Source of the DNA: Archaeoglobi archaeon
GTDB taxonomy: Archaea; Halobacteriota; Archaeoglobi; Archaeoglobales; Archaeoglobaceae
Reading direction: 5' to 3'
Length of the DNA: 6,309 nt
NCBI GenBank assembly: GCA_004347865.1
Contig: QNUZ01000144.1
Location: 1 to 6,309 of the forward strand
Made by a program: the position numbers and the translations under genes. Positions 1 through 6,060 of the stretch are shown one piece after another. The notes beneath the pieces were generated by a model. The model was not told the DNA's origin. It did no database searches and saw only the letters and a list, made by a program, of their open reading frames with translations. Position 1 is the first letter of the stretch. Each line of letters opens with the position of its first letter.

Positions 1-310
1 AGGTGACTGCAGCTGCAGCAATCCGCAGAATTGCAAGAAATATGCATTGGCAACCTGGAACATGTTCTTCTCAACTGGCCCTATGGTTACAAGCCTCGAA
101 TTCTGTAAGGGAAAGTTCCACAATCCCGTATACAATATTGGAACGATAAAGGCTGGGGAGACTGTAAAAACATCTGTATACGTTCTGTTCATGCGTCTGG
201 ATCTCAGGCAGTCGCAGGAATGGGAGATCAAGCTCAACATTTACTCTGATGAGGGCGTTAAGGCATCGATTCCTGTTAAGTTCTATGCAAGCGATCCAGG
301 CTGGACTTAA
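1..310 (+). CDS. Archaeal pilin-like protein, C-terminal part (5' end outside window)
   Basis: The reading frame is open from the left edge (first full codon at base 2) to TAA at 308-310, so about 102 C-terminal residues are visible and the start lies upstream. A TTG at 47 is in frame, but coding similarity to the next gene continues upstream of it, so it is not the start. The visible part is cysteine-rich at first (GDCSCS, then NC and FC) and then carries the block HNPVYNIGTIKAG, VYVLF, EWEIKLNIYS and EGVKASIPVKF. The same block ends the next gene: 23 of 30 residues match from FCK to VLF, and 16 of 22 from EWE to VKF. By that homology I infer a large extracellular pilin subunit of the same filament, anchored by an N-terminal helix that is not seen here. 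The class is secure by paralogy; the role as major or minor subunit is unknown. Confidence 0.8.
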   Translation, partial: GDCSCSNPQNCKKYALATWNMFFSTGPMVTSLEFCKGKFHNPVYNIGTIKAGETVKTSVYVLFMRLDLRQSQEWEIKLNIYSDEGVKASIPVKFYASDPGWT

Positions 311-1453
311 AAGAATTAAATTAAAATATTTTTACAGGTGACCAAAATGTTGACAAAAGTTGATAGAATCGGGAAGGACGATAGGGCTCTCAGCGCGATA
401 GTCGGCGTAGTTTTGGTGCTCGCAGTGACAGTCGTTGCGGGACTCGCGCTTTACATGTGGTGGAATTCGATGCAAAGCGCTTCGCAGTCAACAGTCGGCG
501 AGCAGACCAAGGCACAGATAGGTCAGATGATCAGAGAACATGGAACTGTTTCGATAACGATTCCGGGAAGAATGACGAACTGGGAGAAGAAATACAACTA
601 CCACTACACTTCTACATCCTTCGACTGGGACAACGACAAGCTCATCTACAAGCCACCATCCTCTGGGTTCTACGTAGGCTCCACTTACTACGAGAACTGC
701 TACAAGGACGAGAGGTTCATAGTGGAGATTCCCGTTGTCATCCACAACCCCAACACCTTCGATCTCACAGGAGTCGAGCTGATCGTAGGCGGCCTTGAAG
801 GGCGCCTTTGGTTCGTTCTTCACTTCAAGAAAACCCCCGACGGGCAGTACGTTCTCCTTGACAAAAACGGAACCGAATTCGCGGGAGTCCTTGGGTACCA
901 GTATGCGGATAAAAAGGACTCAGACAATAGTTACTACAAGTATTATTGGGGCGAACCGGGAAGTTACGGAATCAACGGGAATAAAGAGATGCTAAACTAC
1001 GATAGTACCGGGAATCTGATTGCCGCTGAAAAACTGAATTACACGGATTATCAGGCTTGGGGCAGTCGAAGTACCACGATATTTGCAAGGAACACCTGGA
1101 GCCCCCTTGTTTTGAGGGATGAATACGGGAACAACCTTTATCCATACGCATGCAAGAACGGTGACTGCACGAGTCAGAAGTATGCCTGGGCCACGTTCAA
1201 CAACTTCTTCACGGGAAAAAGCGGAGGACCGACTTATGCGTTCTGCAAGGACAATCTGCACAATCCGGTGTACGACATTGGAACTATAAAAGCTGGACAG
1301 AGTGTGAAAACCTACGTTTACGTCCTCTTCGGCTATCTTGCGGAGAGAACGGGAACGCTTCCAGAGTGGGAGATAACGCTCGAAGTTTACTCCAACGAAG
1401 GGGTGGAAGCATCCCTGCCCGTGAAGTTCAGATTAGACGATCCAGACTGGATA
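101..1453 (+). repeat. Diverged tandem duplication: 3' ends of two adjacent pilin genes
   Basis: Bases from 101 (TTCTGTAAGG) to the end of the first gene align with bases from 1241 (TTCTGCAAGG) to the end of the second, about 1.14 kb apart. The encoded C-terminal blocks agree at 23/30 and 16/22 positions in their two best stretches, while the nucleotide copies differ at many third positions. The span given runs from the start of the first copy to the end of the second. This is gene duplication followed by divergence, not a fresh repeat, and the proteins differ more upstream of the FCK motif. Confidence 0.75.
311..346 (+). promoter_or_regulatory. AT-rich gap between pilin genes with T5 tract and AGGTGA ribosome site
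   Basis: The first part (311-333) is almost pure A/T and ends in five T at 329-333. Archaeal RNA polymerase can terminate at such T-tracts, and the AT stretch could also act as a TATA-like element. AGGTGA at 336-341 matches the archaeal anti-Shine-Dalgarno and sits 5 nt before ATG 347, which decides the start of the large pilin. A TATA element here would put transcription initiation almost on the start codon, which conflicts with the ribosome site being used, so partial termination or read-through is favoured over a true promoter. The ribosome site is solid; the rest is tentative. Confidence 0.5.
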
Positions 1454-1456
1454 TAA
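347..1456 (+). CDS. Large tyrosine-rich archaeal type IV pilin (class III leader)
   Basis: This 369-residue protein has the leader-plus-helix layout of archaeal pilins (Pilin_N / former DUF1628 type). A charged leader ending DDRA14 is followed by the helix LSAIVGVVLVLAVTVVAG (15-32) and then YMWWNSMQ. Predicted prepilin-peptidase cleavage is A14|L15, matching the DDRA|VSPVIG pattern of known archaeal pilins. The rest is an extracellular beta-rich domain with about 30 Tyr, four Cys (118, 269, 274, 300) and two sequons (N174GT, N231YT). The C-terminal block with HNPVYDIGTIKAG (305-317) and PEWEITLEVYS (339-349) is shared with the flanking pilins. ATG 347 is chosen over GTG 338 because AGGTGA at 336-341 sits 5 nt before it and itself covers the GTG. 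At 369 residues it is longer than many archaeal pilins. It is probably a structural subunit of the filament; major-pilin status is inferred. Confidence 0.87.
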   Translation: MLTKVDRIGKDDRALSAIVGVVLVLAVTVVAGLALYMWWNSMQSASQSTVGEQTKAQIGQMIREHGTVSITIPGRMTNWEKKYNYHYTSTSFDWDNDKLIYKPPSSGFYVGSTYYENCYKDERFIVEIPVVIHNPNTFDLTGVELIVGGLEGRLWFVLHFKKTPDGQYVLLDKNGTEFAGVLGYQYADKKDSDNSYYKYYWGEPGSYGINGNKEMLNYDSTGNLIAAEKLNYTDYQAWGSRSTTIFARNTWSPLVLRDEYGNNLYPYACKNGDCTSQKYAWATFNNFFTGKSGGPTYAFCKDNLHNPVYDIGTIKAGQSVKTYVYVLFGYLAERTGTLPEWEITLEVYSNEGVEASLPVKFRLDDPDWI

Positions 1457-1467
1457 TCCCCTTTTTT
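1457..1467 (+). terminator. Possible partial terminator: C4T6 run between pilin genes
   Basis: The entire 11-nt gap between the large pilin stop and ATG 1468 is TCCCC followed by six T (1462-1467). A T6 run directly after a stop codon resembles an archaeal U-tract termination signal without a hairpin. There is no Shine-Dalgarno before ATG 1468. Together these could lower expression of the downstream genes relative to the large pilin. The rest of the operon needs read-through, so termination here would have to be incomplete. Confidence 0.35.
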
Positions 1468-2106
1468 ATGAACAGCAAAGGAGTCTCGCAGATAGTCTCT
1501 GCAGTCCTTCTCGTGGCCGTGGCAACGGTTGCAGCTACGGGTTACTATCTCTGGTTCACAGGCCTTCAGACAAGCACGCAGACGGAAATTGGCGAAAACC
1601 TGAAGAAGAGCACTTTGAGGCACTTAAATGAGCTCTCTATTCACGCTATTCCTGCTTACTACTTCTCCGATCGCAGATTTGTTCAGGAAATAGCTGTGGA
1701 GCTGGAAAACCTGGGTGTGTGCGATTACGAGGGAGTTCAGATGAAGGTGATGAGCGTTGAGGCGCTCAACGGAAGCGTTGAATGGATCGCCCTGCAGCTT
1801 CAGGATGGAGATCTTCTGGACATAAACGGCGGAAAGGCTGGAAGCGTTGAATGCCCGAAAAACTCCGGGATACCATTTTACAGGAAGGATGGGACGATCT
1901 GCGGTTTGAATTTTGACCCCTCGAGCAGGGAGTTGCTACACAATCCAACGTACCCCGTTGGACGCATTAGCAAGGGCGAGGGCAAGGAGGCAAGAGCTTA
2001 TCTTTTCATTAACTCCTCAGCTCCCGGAGACATCTTGATCAGGATATACGCATATAGCAAAGAGGGTGCGGAAGCCCAGAAGCTCATAAGGTTTGTGATC
2101 AAATAA
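1468..2106 (+). CDS. Archaeal type IV pilin with five-residue leader
   Basis: This is a 212-residue pilin. ATG 1468 gives a minimal class III leader, MNSKG, with predicted cleavage G5|V6, and then the helix VSQIVSAVLLVAVATVAATG (6-25). Cleaving here puts V-S-x-I-V in register with L-S-x-I-V of the upstream pilin, which supports both the start and the site. After the helix, YLWFTGLQTSTQTEIGE (27-43) mirrors YMWWNSMQSASQSTVGE upstream. The extracellular part has Cys 85, 129 and 145, sequons N101GS and N182SS, and the shared C-terminal block (LHNPTYPVGRISKG, then IRIYAYSKEGAEA). The frame is open back to 1366, but the extra residues are hydrophilic and would bury the leader. No Shine-Dalgarno lies near 1468: the 11-nt gap after the previous stop ends in six T, so reinitiation is likely. 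Probably a minor pilin or second filament subunit. Confidence 0.87.
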   Translation: MNSKGVSQIVSAVLLVAVATVAATGYYLWFTGLQTSTQTEIGENLKKSTLRHLNELSIHAIPAYYFSDRRFVQEIAVELENLGVCDYEGVQMKVMSVEALNGSVEWIALQLQDGDLLDINGGKAGSVECPKNSGIPFYRKDGTICGLNFDPSSRELLHNPTYPVGRISKGEGKEARAYLFINSSAPGDILIRIYAYSKEGAEAQKLIRFVIK

Positions 2107-2996
2107 TGCCCAGCAACGTCGTTTCTGCAGTTCTTCTAACGGCGCTTCTCTTTACATCCCTAGTCTTGGCTGTTGATTTCGCCGTTGAAAGTGTGAAGAG
2201 CTTAAAAATGGCGATGGAGGCTGAAAGGGCTGAGAGGATACTGCAAAAATTTGCCTCGCTGGAGAACGGAAGCATATCTTTTTGGGGGGATGGAACTGTT
2301 CAGATAAGGGAAAGGGACGTTCTCCTCGACTACTGCGGGATTTCGGAGGTATTAAAAGCTTACAGCATCTGCTACAAGTACAACTTTTCCAAGTGTGTCG
2401 AAACCGTCCCCGAGGTCAGTGCGGAGAGCCGGGAGCACGGAGCTATCCTCAATCTGAAAGCCGTGAAGATCTTTCACGGCATAGTTTCGGAGCCCGGAAG
2501 GCATTCGATCTTGATTGAAAAGCGCATTTTGCAGGAAAACTGCAACACCTTTGAACTGATAAACCAAACAGAGGATCCCGCTTTGAACCTTTCTGCCAGA
2601 ATTTCGGAGAAAACACGCTGCGGAGAAAATTTGCGTCTGGAGATTGATGCAGGAAACAGCAGCGAGAGCAGATATGCAGCGATTTTGGAAAGGGGGAAAT
2701 TAGAAAAAGTAAGGAATGCGAGCTTTGAGGAGATTAGAGATTCATCGAGGTGGCTCTCGGAGATAGGAAATGGTAGTAGAAATCTTGAATACCTGATCGA
2801 AACCACTGGATGGCCTCCAGGTTTCTACGGCGTGCTCATATTCTCAAACAGCCACAGAAACGACAATGTGACCTTTTTGGTTTTTGGAAACGCCTCCATA
2901 GATTACGGTTTTTCCAAGCTGAATTTCACCGATGTCGAGTGCATAAGAAAAAGAGTTGAAGAGGTGCGCATTTATGAGAAGGAGTGGAATTCCTAG
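2106..2996 (+). CDS. Membrane-anchored, sequon-rich pilin-like protein without leader
   Basis: I do not recognise a named family for this 296-residue protein. A single hydrophobic helix at about residues 5-27 is followed by a long hydrophilic region, so it is most likely N-terminally anchored with the bulk outside the cell. The start VVSAVLL matches IVSAVLL of the preceding pilin, but there is no K/R-G processing site: M1 falls where the leader's last residue would be. ATG 2106 is the first usable start after the in-frame stop at 2055-2057. Ten N-x-S/T sequons are present (N54, 93, 153, 161, 184, 204, 222, 254, 262, 273), as are six Cys (77, 89, 97, 146, 172, 279). Its start overlaps the pilin stop (TAATG), with a weak GTGAT site at 2095-2099, and its end overlaps the ATPase gene by 23 bp. 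Inferred role: minor, tip or platform-associated subunit; function unproven. Confidence 0.72.
   Translation: MPSNVVSAVLLTALLFTSLVLAVDFAVESVKSLKMAMEAERAERILQKFASLENGSISFWGDGTVQIRERDVLLDYCGISEVLKAYSICYKYNFSKCVETVPEVSAESREHGAILNLKAVKIFHGIVSEPGRHSILIEKRILQENCNTFELINQTEDPALNLSARISEKTRCGENLRLEIDAGNSSESRYAAILERGKLEKVRNASFEEIRDSSRWLSEIGNGSRNLEYLIETTGWPPGFYGVLIFSNSHRNDNVTFLVFGNASIDYGFSKLNFTDVECIRKRVEEVRIYEKEWNS
2961..2966 (+). promoter_or_regulatory. Ribosome binding site GAGGTG deciding the ATPase start
   Basis: GAGGTG lies 7 nt before ATG 2974 and inside the 3' end of the preceding gene. It selects ATG 2974 over the in-frame TTG at 2956, which lies upstream of the site itself. Confidence 0.75.
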
Positions 2997-4431
2997 TATT
3001 TTGAGGATCAGAAAGCGAGAGATTTTTGTGGATGAAAACTGGGAGGAGGAATTCAGAAATGCGGTCAGCTCCAAAAGCAGAGAAGTTTATCCTGTTGGTG
3101 ATCACGCCTATGCGAGAATAGATCCCGTTTCCAGAACTTACGAGGTTTTGGAACCTCCGCTGAATGAGGAGGACATAAAAATTCTGAGCATCGCGAGGAA
3201 TCTGATCCCGAGAAACATGTCTCTTAACTCGAAGAGCCTCAGGGAGACTTTTGAAGAGGCGATGAACTCCTTCTTCAAAACGTACTCTATACCGGGAAGG
3301 AAGCGCGTAAAGCTCGGCTACTACCTGTTCAGGGACTTTCTGGGCTACGGGAAGATAGATGCGCTGATGAGGGATTCAATGATCGAAGACATCAGCTGCA
3401 GCGGAGCAAATTTGCCCGTATACGTCTATCACCAGCTTTATGGCTCCCTCAGGACGAACATTGTTTTCGGAAAAGAGGAGCTCGATTCCTTTGTTTCAAC
3501 CCTGGCGCAGCGCTGCGGAAAGCACATATCGATTGCCGAGCCCGTAATCGACGCCTCATTGCCTGATGGGAGCAGGGCAAACATAACATTTCAGAACGAG
3601 GTCTCCACCAGGGGCTCAACTTTTACCATAAGGAAGTTCAAGCAGAGGGTTCTGACACCCCTCGATCTCATAAGGTCGGGCTCGATATCGGCGGAAATGC
3701 TTGCGTATCTCTGGATTATGATCGAAAGAAAGGCCTCGATCCTCGTAGCTGGAGAGGTTGCAACGGGGAAGACAACCTTGGTCAATGCCTTTTCGCTTTT
3801 CATCCCAAGAAACATGAAGATAGTTTCAATTGAGGATACTCCAGAAATAAGGCTTCCGCACGAGAACTGGATACCGCTAGTAACGAGAATGGGGTTTTTC
3901 GGCGAGGGGAAAAGCATAACGATGTTCGACCTCCTCAGGGCATCGCTCAGACAGAGGCCTGATTACATCATAATCGGGGAGGTGAGGGGAGAAGAAGCTT
4001 TAGCTCTTTTCCAGGCCATGTCCACAGGACATCTGGCCCTCGGAACTATACACGCAAAGTCTCCTAAAGCGGTTATTGACAGGCTTGTCTCCCCTCCAAT
4101 GAACGTTCCGAAAATCATGGTCTCGCTCTTGGACTGCATCTGCATGCAGACGGTTTTCAGGGATGAGGAGGGAATAAAGAGAAAGACGTCGGGGATCTGG
4201 GAGGTGGTCAGCGAGGGTGGGAAAACGTCGCTAAGGGATGTTTTTGTTTGGAACGGGAGATCCTTCGAGTATAGGGGCAGCGAAAAGCTAAAAACAATAT
4301 CGAAAATCCAAGGCCTCAATCTGGAAAAGGAAATGCATAGGAGAGCCGAAATTCTGAACGATTTGGTTTCCAGAAATCTTGATTTCGAGGAGTTCTGGAA
4401 GGTGGTTTCGGATGAATCTCTGGGTTCATAG
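2974..4431 (+). CDS. gspE: Type IV pilus/type II secretion assembly ATPase (GspE/TadA family)
   Basis: This 485-residue cytoplasmic ATPase should power pilin extrusion as a hexamer docked on the two membrane proteins encoded downstream. The N-terminal part (about 1-110) is a charged domain. The N2 region follows with YYLFRDFLGYGKIDALMRD and IEDISCSGANLPVYV. The catalytic core has Walker A GEVATGKTT (260-268, Lys266), the acidic Asp box IEDTPEIRLP (286-295), Walker B with DYIIIGEVRGEE (330-341, Glu336), and the His box STGHLALGTIHA (350-361, His353 and His360). These are in the order expected of VirB11/GspE secretion ATPases. As I recall it, A. fulgidus GspE shares long near-identical stretches here. 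ATG 2974 is chosen because GAGGTG (2961-2966) lies 7 nt upstream; an in-frame TTG at 2956 has no such site. The P-loop departs from the usual GxTxSGKTT. It may be annotated as tadA/cpaF-like. Confidence 0.95.
   Translation: MRRSGIPSILRIRKREIFVDENWEEEFRNAVSSKSREVYPVGDHAYARIDPVSRTYEVLEPPLNEEDIKILSIARNLIPRNMSLNSKSLRETFEEAMNSFFKTYSIPGRKRVKLGYYLFRDFLGYGKIDALMRDSMIEDISCSGANLPVYVYHQLYGSLRTNIVFGKEELDSFVSTLAQRCGKHISIAEPVIDASLPDGSRANITFQNEVSTRGSTFTIRKFKQRVLTPLDLIRSGSISAEMLAYLWIMIERKASILVAGEVATGKTTLVNAFSLFIPRNMKIVSIEDTPEIRLPHENWIPLVTRMGFFGEGKSITMFDLLRASLRQRPDYIIIGEVRGEEALALFQAMSTGHLALGTIHAKSPKAVIDRLVSPPMNVPKIMVSLLDCICMQTVFRDEEGIKRKTSGIWEVVSEGGKTSLRDVFVWNGRSFEYRGSEKLKTISKIQGLNLEKEMHRRAEILNDLVSRNLDFEEFWKVVSDESLGS
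4400..4405 (+). promoter_or_regulatory. Ribosome binding site AGGTGG for the first GspF/TadC gene
   Basis: AGGTGG, within GGAAGGTGG at 4397-4405, lies 6 nt before ATG 4412 and within the ATPase coding region. It supports a start that overlaps the ATPase gene by 20 bp. Confidence 0.7.
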
Positions 4432-5260
4432 GCAGATCTATAGACTTTTCGGGAAGGAGATAGATTTCTCTCAGAAACTGCAGTCTTTGAATGTTGCGCT
4501 TGAAAAGGCAAACTCGAAATTCACGCCGGGCCTTCTAATTTCGCTGTTTCTGAGCCTTTTTTTATTGCTTTTCCTGTTTTCAGTGCTTTTGTTCGCATTT
4601 ACAAGGCTTTTCTGGATTTTACTGGCTCCATTGCTGTCTTTTCTGATCTTTTTATATCCCTATTGCAGGATATACTCTAGGAGGGAGAAAATAGACTCTG
4701 AGCTTCATTATGCCTTCAGCTACCTATCAACGCTAGTTTCCGTTGGTGTAGCCCCAATTGAGGCCTTCAGATCGCTCAGCATGGACGAAACATTTGAAAA
4801 AGAGCTCAGAAGAGAATTTGAGCTGATAGTCATCGACACCGAAGTTTTCGGGAAAGATCTGATCACCGCGCTAAACAAGGCATTGCAAAGAACTCCATCG
4901 AAGAGGCTTCAGAACATCCTCCAGAGCATGGTCTCCTCAATTCTGGCGGGAAGCGATTTGAAAAAGGTGTTGATGGATGCATCTGCTGAACTGTCAGAAG
5001 AGCAGAGGAGATCCTTTCAGAGAAAAATCTCCAATCTCAGCATTTTTGCCGAATTTTACGTAATAGTATGCCTTTTCGCTCCGGTTCTCCTGATAGTTTT
5101 CTTTCCAATCGTTGAAACCCTGAGCAACTTTCTGATGTTCAGAAGCTCTATTTTTGGAAGGCATTTCATAGAGCTGTTCGTGTTCCTACTGATTCCTGTT
5201 ATTTCGATAGTTCTCCTCGTAATCCTCGATTTGATCCAGCCCAAGGAGGTGAAAATTTGA
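4412..5260 (+). CDS. Pilus assembly platform membrane protein, GspF/TadC family (first copy)
   Basis: This 282-residue inner platform protein should couple the ATPase to pilin polymerisation. An amphipathic N-terminus (1-38) precedes two adjacent membrane helices (about 39-62 and 66-84), a cytoplasmic T2SSF-type helical domain (about 93-210, with LVSVGVAPIEAF at 108-119 and ILAGSDLKKVL at 177-187), and two C-terminal helices (about 211-235 and 252-274). The start at ATG 4412 is supported by AGGTGG at 4400-4405, six nt upstream; it lies 20 bp inside the ATPase gene. An upstream in-frame ATG at 4379 would add 11 polar residues and has no better site. It carries one F domain, whereas archaellum ArlJ/FlaJ carries the platform as one larger protein; the partner is probably the next gene. 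Family assignment is firm; the partnership is inferred from adjacency. Confidence 0.9.
   Translation: MNLWVHRQIYRLFGKEIDFSQKLQSLNVALEKANSKFTPGLLISLFLSLFLLLFLFSVLLFAFTRLFWILLAPLLSFLIFLYPYCRIYSRREKIDSELHYAFSYLSTLVSVGVAPIEAFRSLSMDETFEKELRREFELIVIDTEVFGKDLITALNKALQRTPSKRLQNILQSMVSSILAGSDLKKVLMDASAELSEEQRRSFQRKISNLSIFAEFYVIVCLFAPVLLIVFFPIVETLSNFLMFRSSIFGRHFIELFVFLLIPVISIVLLVILDLIQPKEVKI
5245..5252 (+). promoter_or_regulatory. Near-perfect ribosome binding site GGAGGTGA before a TTG start
   Basis: GGAGGTGA matches the full archaeal anti-Shine-Dalgarno and precedes TTG 5257 by 4 nt (7 nt measured from GGAGG). It justifies a non-ATG start and probably compensates for the weak initiator codon. Confidence 0.85.
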
Positions 5261-6027
5261 TATTTCTGGTCTTGCAGCTTATCTCAATCTTTGCAGGCAT
5301 TTTTGCCTTCTTGGCTCTCCCGCTGAGTTTTGACCAGAGAATTTACCTTCTGGTTCTCTTTTCGGCTCTTCCGGTATCCCTAAAACTGTACCTGGACAAC
5401 TCAAATCTGAGGAGGAAGGAGGATGAATTCACGACTTTTTTGAGGGATCTGACGCTTAACATCAGGACAGGGATGAGCATCACGAAGGCAATCGAGGTTA
5501 CGGCAAAGGGAAATTACAGGGCGCTGAGAAGGGATCTGGAATCCCTGATGAAGAACTTACACTTAGGCATGCCTGTGGAGAGGGCTTTCGAGATTTTCGG
5601 AAAAGAGCAGAAAACAGGAAACATAAAGAGGTCGGTTTCGGTCATTTCTATAGCCAGCAGGTCGGGAGGAAGGATTGGAGAGGTTTTGAGCCTTCTGACT
5701 TCAGAGCTACTGAGGGTGAGGGCAAACAGGGCTGAAATGGAGGCCTCGCTTCACGTTTACACAGCTAGTTTATACGTCATATACTTCACCTTTCTTGGAA
5801 TCGTGATCCTGAGCCTCACAAAGCTTCTGCCGGCGATGGCTTCGGCAGATATCAAAGTCGACCTGCCATACTACACGCAGCTGCTGTTCAGGAGTTCCAT
5901 GATAATTGCGGTTTTTTCGGGCCTAATTGCGGGAAAAATGGGGCATGGATCGATATACAAGGGATCGATTCACGCTTTAGTAATGTCCCTGATCTGCTTT
6001 ATAAGCTTCTTCGTGCTGCAATTTTGA
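5257..6027 (+). CDS. Pilus assembly platform membrane protein, GspF/TadC family (second copy)
   Basis: This 256-residue protein is the second platform component. Helices are expected at about 1-21 and 28-44. A cytoplasmic F domain follows (about 54-165, with LTLNIRTGMSITKAIEV at 66-82, LGMPVERAFEIFG at 103-115 and SRSGGRIGEVLSLL at 134-147), then helices at about 168-190, 210-227 and 237-256. The end GLIAGKMGHGSIYKGSIHAL (222-241) matches a G-x4-GK...G-x-H pattern I associate with archaeal FlaJ/TadC C-termini; the first copy lacks it. The TTG start at 5257 overlaps the preceding stop (TTGA). It is supported by a near-perfect Shine-Dalgarno, GGAGGTGA (5245-5252), the best in the window. Translation ends at TGA followed at once by an in-frame TAA. 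It is the last gene of the operon within this window. Confidence 0.9.
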   Translation: MIFLVLQLISIFAGIFAFLALPLSFDQRIYLLVLFSALPVSLKLYLDNSNLRRKEDEFTTFLRDLTLNIRTGMSITKAIEVTAKGNYRALRRDLESLMKNLHLGMPVERAFEIFGKEQKTGNIKRSVSVISIASRSGGRIGEVLSLLTSELLRVRANRAEMEASLHVYTASLYVIYFTFLGIVILSLTKLLPAMASADIKVDLPYYTQLLFRSSMIIAVFSGLIAGKMGHGSIYKGSIHALVMSLICFISFFVLQF

Positions 6028-6028
6028 T

Positions 6029-6045
6029 AAAACCGAAAAATTTTA
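6029..6045 (-). terminator. Possible U-tract terminator for the minus-strand fragment
   Basis: Read on the minus strand, this stretch gives T5 (6036-6040) followed by CGG and T4 (6029-6032), about 20 nt past the minus-strand stop at 6061. Archaeal intrinsic termination needs only such T-tracts. On the plus strand the same site offers just T4 (6041-6044), so no strong terminator for the pilus operon is visible. Confidence 0.3.
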
Positions 6046-6060
6046 AGAGGATTTCAGCTA

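Larger units (their letters stand above)
347..6027 (+). other. Type IV pilus operon with overlapping genes
   Basis: Six complete genes run on one strand with an 11-nt gap and then overlaps of 1, 23, 20 and 4 bp: two pilins, a sequon-rich anchored protein, the assembly ATPase and two platform proteins. The partial pilin at 1-310 is separated from them by 36 nt and probably belongs to the same unit. A prepilin peptidase is not encoded in the window, so processing must come from elsewhere. No gene for FlaF, FlaG or FlaH is present, which separates this locus from an archaellum operon. Confidence 0.85.

Noticed and set aside
338..346. GTG 338 as start of the large pilin
   Set aside because: The GTG is part of the AGGTGA ribosome site that serves ATG 347, and no site precedes it.
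1451..1457. TATA-like ATATAAT as a promoter for the third pilin
   Set aside because: It is about 11-17 nt before the start codon, so initiation some 25 bp downstream would fall inside the coding region. It is also explained by the codons for Ile and the TAA stop.
2956..2973. TTG 2956 as start of the ATPase
   Set aside because: The GAGGTG site lies downstream of it and is correctly spaced for ATG 2974.
3963..4511. Minus-strand open frame of 182 codons opposite the ATPase gene
   Set aside because: It is rich in Ser, Phe and Pro, as expected for the antisense of a purine-rich coding strand, lies wholly opposite well-supported genes, and has no recognisable motif.
347..6027. Archaellum (flagellum) operon
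   Set aside because: No archaellin signature and no FlaF, FlaG or FlaH gene is present, and the platform is split in two genes.
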